This document shows, in pieces, positions 13,397 through 16,446 of a stretch of 16,446 bases of DNA. This stretch comes from JACRBK01 sp964427955. GTDB lineage: Bacteria > Chloroflexota > Anaerolineae > Aggregatilineales > Aggregatilineaceae. Positions within the stretch are counted from its first letter, which is position 1. Every line of letters begins with the position of its first letter. Both the position numbers and the translations under genes were made by a program. The notes under the pieces were generated by a model. That model was not told where the DNA came from. It was given only the letters and a program-made list of their open reading frames with translations, and searched no databases. The DNA lies in the NCBI GenBank assembly GCA_964427955.1, contig CAYRWY010000089.1, forward strand, positions 1-16,446, in the 5' to 3' direction.

Positions 13397-15169
13397 ATGA
13401 AGCGCTATTTGCACGTTTTGATCGCGATCACCCTGGCTTTGGGCTTGATTGGAGCCGCGGGCTTCCATCAACGCGCCGCCAAAGCCCAAGAAGCCCCGAC
13501 CGGGGTCTGGCTGGGCACCTGGGACTATGCCCTGCCTCCTGAGCACAATTTCAACGGGTATGTTGCCAACGCGGGCGTGGAAACCAACCTGGGCAGCATG
13601 TTCCGCAGCTACGCCGAACTGCCGATGGCCTTCTACATGTGGGCGACCGGTGAATATATCCCCCTGCTCGCGGATTCGTGGGGCTTCTCGGATGACAACA
13701 CCTACTACTGGACCAAGATCCGTGACGATGCCAAGTGGAGCAATGGCGAGCCGGTCACGTCCGACGACGTGATCGCCACCTATGCCCTGGGCCGTCTCAT
13801 GAACTGGTCGGACTTCAGCTACATCGCGACCGTCGAAAAAGTGGACGACAAGACCGTCCGGTACAATTTCCTCGAAGGCAAAGAATCGCTGCTGGCCGAG
13901 CGTTTCATCCTGAAGAACTACATCCGCTACGGCAAGAGCTACGGCGACCTGGTGGACAAGGCCCTCGCCCTGTTCGAGAGTGGCAAGACCAAAGACGACG
14001 CCGAATGGACCGCCCTGGTGGACGAACTCAACGCCTGGCGTCCCGACGCGTTGATCGCCTCCGGCCCCTACACCTATACGATGGACGACATCGGCGACAC
14101 GTACATGACCCTGCACTGGCAGCCGAACAGCATCTACTCCGGCAGCGTGAAGTTCGGCGAAATCCGCATCTGGAAGGGCGAGACTGAAGCCACCACCCCG
14201 TTGGTCCTGAGCGGCGAAATCGCGCACGCGACCAACGTCTATCCGCCCTCGACCCTCGAAGCGTTTGCTTCCGCGGGCGTCAACACCGTTTCGATCCCGC
14301 GCGGCTACGGCCCGGCCCTGCTGTTCCAGTTCGACGTCTATCCCTGGAACGTCAAGGAAGTCCGCCAGGCGGCGGCGCTGATCATCGACCGCGAACAGAA
14401 CGCCTTCCTCACCAACGGTCTCGGCGCGACGGCCACTGTCTACATGAGCGGCCTGTCGGACTCGATGGTCCCGCTGTGGCTCAACCAGGAAACCATCGAC
14501 AAGCTCGACCGCTATGCCTTCGACCCCGACCGTGCCTCGGCCCTGCTGGAAAGCATCGGGTTCACGAAGAACGCCGACGGCAAGTGGGCGGACAAAGATG
14601 GCAAGACCATCAAAGCCGAATTCAAGTTCCCCGCCGATTTCACCGACTTCGCAGGCATGGCGATGGATGCCACCGAGCAGATGAACAAGTTCGGGTTTGA
14701 CATCACCGCTGTCGCCGAACCCTGGCAGCAGTGCGCGGACGACATCCGCAACGGCGCGTTCGAACTGTCGGTGTGGAGCTGGTCCAGCGCCTCGCCCTTC
14801 CCGGCGCGCCAGTTCTACGGCCCGATCCAGCGCTTCAACTACGTCGGGTTGACCCAGGGTCAGAAGGGCATGAACTTCCCGATGGAGTTCGAATGGAACG
14901 GCCAGCAGGTTGATCTCAACCAGATGATCAACGACACCAGCGCCGGGCTGGACGTGGCCAAGCAGAAAGAAATCACCCAACAGGTGGCGCTGATCATCAA
15001 CGATCTGATGCCCTACGTGCCGCTGAACATGCTCATCAGCGTCGAGCCGTTCAACACCGACAAGATCGACGGTCTGCCGGCGGCGGATGATCCCATCATG
15101 CAGAACCCCAGCGGTGTGGATCACTTCGTCATCTACGACCTGCTGACGGGTGTGCTCAGCCCGAAATAA
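13397..15169 (+). CDS. ABC transporter substrate-binding protein, family 5 (peptide/oligosaccharide type)
   Basis: Extracytoplasmic solute receptor of 590 residues that delivers a ligand to the membrane permeases encoded next. A type I signal peptide covers residues 1-30 (KR, hydrophobic core HVLIAITLALGLIGAAG, AKA before the cut). There is no lipobox Cys, so it is not an obvious lipoprotein. The SBP_bac_5 pattern is seen: PLLADSWGFSDDNTYYWTKI, then DDAKWSNGEPVTSDDVIATY, then ASGPYTYTMDD, then VRQAAALIIDREQNAF and DPDRASALLESIGF. Family 5 receptors bind oligopeptides, nickel complexes or oligosaccharides, and the sequence does not say which. Of two ATGs, 13397 is chosen because GGAG stands about 7 bases upstream and the signal peptide begins at once; 13385 would add four residues. 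It is the first gene of the operon. Confidence 0.93.
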   Translation: MKRYLHVLIAITLALGLIGAAGFHQRAAKAQEAPTGVWLGTWDYALPPEHNFNGYVANAGVETNLGSMFRSYAELPMAFYMWATGEYIPLLADSWGFSDDNTYYWTKIRDDAKWSNGEPVTSDDVIATYALGRLMNWSDFSYIATVEKVDDKTVRYNFLEGKESLLAERFILKNYIRYGKSYGDLVDKALALFESGKTKDDAEWTALVDELNAWRPDALIASGPYTYTMDDIGDTYMTLHWQPNSIYSGSVKFGEIRIWKGETEATTPLVLSGEIAHATNVYPPSTLEAFASAGVNTVSIPRGYGPALLFQFDVYPWNVKEVRQAAALIIDREQNAFLTNGLGATATVYMSGLSDSMVPLWLNQETIDKLDRYAFDPDRASALLESIGFTKNADGKWADKDGKTIKAEFKFPADFTDFAGMAMDATEQMNKFGFDITAVAEPWQQCADDIRNGAFELSVWSWSSASPFPARQFYGPIQRFNYVGLTQGQKGMNFPMEFEWNGQQVDLNQMINDTSAGLDVAKQKEITQQVALIINDLMPYVPLNMLISVEPFNTDKIDGLPAADDPIMQNPSGVDHFVIYDLLTGVLSPK

Positions 15170-15188
15170 ACGCAGTATCTATCATTCC

Positions 15189-15212
15189 TGGGCGGGAGGC
15201 AGCTCCCGCCCA
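15189..15212 (+). terminator. Intra-operon stem-loop after the binding protein
   Basis: A perfect 10-bp GC-rich stem (15189-15198 with 15203-15212) with loop GCAG lies 19 bases past the binding-protein stop and 52 bases before the permease ATG. It lacks a true U tract. Such stems often protect the abundant binding-protein mRNA and reduce read-through into permease genes. Confidence 0.7.
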
Positions 15213-15264
15213 ATTTGATCAATTTGGACCCGTTGGTAAATAAGTTTTGTCACAGGATAATCGT

Positions 15265-16356
15265 ATGGAAGTCTCAGCAGCGCCCCAGGCTCCTCCCAAC
15301 CGGCTTCACCTCACACAGCAGCTTTTCAGCATCTTCAAGCGCATCCTGAGCAACTATATGTTTCGCGTGGTGGTGCAAGGGCTGCTGACCCTGTGGGCCG
15401 TTACGACGTTCACCTTCGTGCTGATCCGCCAACTGCCGGGCAACCCGATCCAACTCAAGATCGACCAGTTGATGGATCAACGCCAGATGACGGTGGACGA
15501 AGCCCGCCGGAGCGCGGCAGCCCTGTACGACTTTGACCCGGACGCGCCGCTGATCGAGCAGTATCTCGACTTCATGGGCAAGCTGATGCACGGGGATATG
15601 GGACGCTCGATCCTGTCGGGCGGCACGCCGGTTTCGTCCCAGATCCGCCAGTTTCTCCCCTGGACCCTCTTCAGCGTCGGATCAGGGCTGCTGATCAGCT
15701 TCACGTTGGGGGTGCTGGTGGGCATGGCGATGGCCTACTGGCGCGGGGGCATTCTGGACAACGTCATGACAGCCCTGGCGTCGAGCATGTACGGCATACC
15801 CGATTTCGTGATCGCGCTGCTGCTGCTGGTGGTGGCCGGGGTACAGCTCAAGCTCTTCGCGCTGGAGAACGTGATGGGCCGCGAACCTCCGGGAGTCAAG
15901 CCCGGTTTCAGCGTGGAGTACATCACAGGCATCATCCAGCACGCGGCGCTGCCTGTTCTGACATACGTCTGGACCACCGTCGGCGGCTGGATTCTGACCA
16001 TGAAAAGCAGCACGATCTCCACGCTGGGCGAGGACTATATCACGGTCGCCAAAGCGCGCGGGCTGTCCGAACGGCGCATCTTGCTGGCGTACGTGGGCCG
16101 CAATGCCATGCTGCCGCTGGTCACGCGCCTGGCGATCAGCATCGGTTTTGTCGTCGGCGGCAGCGTCATCATCGAATACATTTTCAATTATCACGGCTTG
16201 GGACGGCTGCTCTACACGGCCATCAGCGGACGGGATTATACGACGATGCAGGGCGTCTTCCTGGTCATCGCCGCCGCCGTGGTGATTTCGAATATTCTCG
16301 CCGATCTACTCTTCGGCGTGCTTGATCCCCGGGTACGGGTCGGAGGGCAAAAATGA
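15265..16356 (+). CDS. ABC transporter permease, DppB/OppB type
   Basis: Inner-membrane permease of 363 residues that works with the preceding binding protein. The N-terminal membrane helix (about 34-54) ends in FVLIRQLPGNP, the typical DppB signature. A soluble loop (about 58-130) contains LMHGDMGRSI. Five further helices follow, at about 133-157, 165-195, 225-245, 285-305 and 327-351. The cytoplasmic EAA loop that docks the ATPase is EDYITVAKARGLSERRIL (256-273), and the protein ends LLFGVLDPRVRVGG. A TTG at 15247 gives six more residues, but AGGA 7 bases before ATG 15265 is preferred. The stop overlaps the next start as ATGA, so translation of the two permeases is coupled. Confidence 0.95.
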   Translation: MEVSAAPQAPPNRLHLTQQLFSIFKRILSNYMFRVVVQGLLTLWAVTTFTFVLIRQLPGNPIQLKIDQLMDQRQMTVDEARRSAAALYDFDPDAPLIEQYLDFMGKLMHGDMGRSILSGGTPVSSQIRQFLPWTLFSVGSGLLISFTLGVLVGMAMAYWRGGILDNVMTALASSMYGIPDFVIALLLLVVAGVQLKLFALENVMGREPPGVKPGFSVEYITGIIQHAALPVLTYVWTTVGGWILTMKSSTISTLGEDYITVAKARGLSERRILLAYVGRNAMLPLVTRLAISIGFVVGGSVIIEYIFNYHGLGRLLYTAISGRDYTTMQGVFLVIAAAVVISNILADLLFGVLDPRVRVGGQK

Positions 16357-16446
16357 TGGGGATCGATCATGCTATCGGCTTTGGAGCCGCCGCGAGCCTG
16401 ACCGGACTGATCATCGGCGTCCTGTGCGGGTTGATCCCGCTGGGCC
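16353..16446 (+). CDS. Start of a second membrane protein, probably the partner ABC permease (truncated by the window)
   Basis: ATG 16353 overlaps the previous stop, with GGAGG 6 bases upstream. The 31 visible residues contain one hydrophobic stretch after MMGIDHAIG (FGAAASLTGLIIGVLCGLIPLG). Position and coupling suggest a DppC/OppC-type permease. The visible part, however, resembles the core helix (GAxxSLxxGLIxG) rather than the usual first helix plus long loop, so the protein may lack the standard N-terminus or belong to another family. The ATG at 16356 is an equal alternative start. Confidence 0.55.
   Translation, partial: MMGIDHAIGFGAAASLTGLIIGVLCGLIPLG

Noticed and set aside
13346..15124. 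592-codon open frame on the - strand opposite the binding-protein gene
   Set aside because: It is a codon-bias shadow of a GC-rich gene: its translation has no recognisable domain and is His/Val/Gly/Asp-rich, while the + strand frame has a clear signal peptide and family motifs.

Overview
The window is GC-rich bacterial chromosome, most likely from a Chloroflexota bacterium (Anaerolineae-like). This is inferred from the gene types and is not proven. The clues are a Ser/Thr kinase whose extracellular half is a Thr/Pro linker plus WD-type propeller, a DUF5679-type zinc ribbon, a VanW/peptidoglycan-binding protein with a long C-terminal tail, and a family 5 binding protein that lacks a lipobox. 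No phage, transposase, CRISPR array or rRNA is visible. Most of the content is housekeeping or signalling.

Layout. 1-223 holds the 3' end of an unrecognised + strand gene, closed by an intrinsic terminator. 289-1500 (-) is a soluble histidine kinase with an N-terminal cyclic-nucleotide-binding-type sensor domain. 1648-3645 (-) is transketolase. Divergent from it, 3751-4398 (+) is a small zinc-ribbon plus TIR protein. A perfect 28-bp palindrome separates that gene from a convergent polyprenyl diphosphate synthase (4452-5495, -). 5796-8264 (+) is a membrane-spanning PknB-type kinase with a seven-bladed propeller outside the cell. A tRNA-Arg(CCG) follows on the - strand. Next is a two-gene - strand operon: a small ElaB/DUF883-like membrane protein, then an EthD-YbaK fusion. 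9739-11622 (+) is a VanW-type envelope protein ending in a strong terminator. 11771-13150 (+) is radA. From 13171 a good sigma70-type promoter with overlapping dyad symmetries precedes an ABC uptake operon: binding protein, DppB-like permease, and the start of a second permease that runs off the window.

How the genes relate. Two genes serve central carbon and isoprenoid metabolism (transketolase and prenyl synthase). Two are signalling proteins with sensor domains (the cNMP-type histidine kinase and the propeller kinase). radA acts in DNA repair, and the YbaK domain probably acts in translation quality control. The last block is nutrient import. The best candidates for something not well described are the zinc-ribbon/TIR protein, the EthD-YbaK fusion, and the two dyads set 10 bp apart at the transporter promoter. 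I saw no multi-gene defence or biosynthetic system.

Start sites were moved inward from the longest possible ORF where a Shine-Dalgarno sequence clearly favoured a later codon (histidine kinase, prenyl synthase, EthD-YbaK, ElaB-like, VanW, RadA, binding protein, permease).
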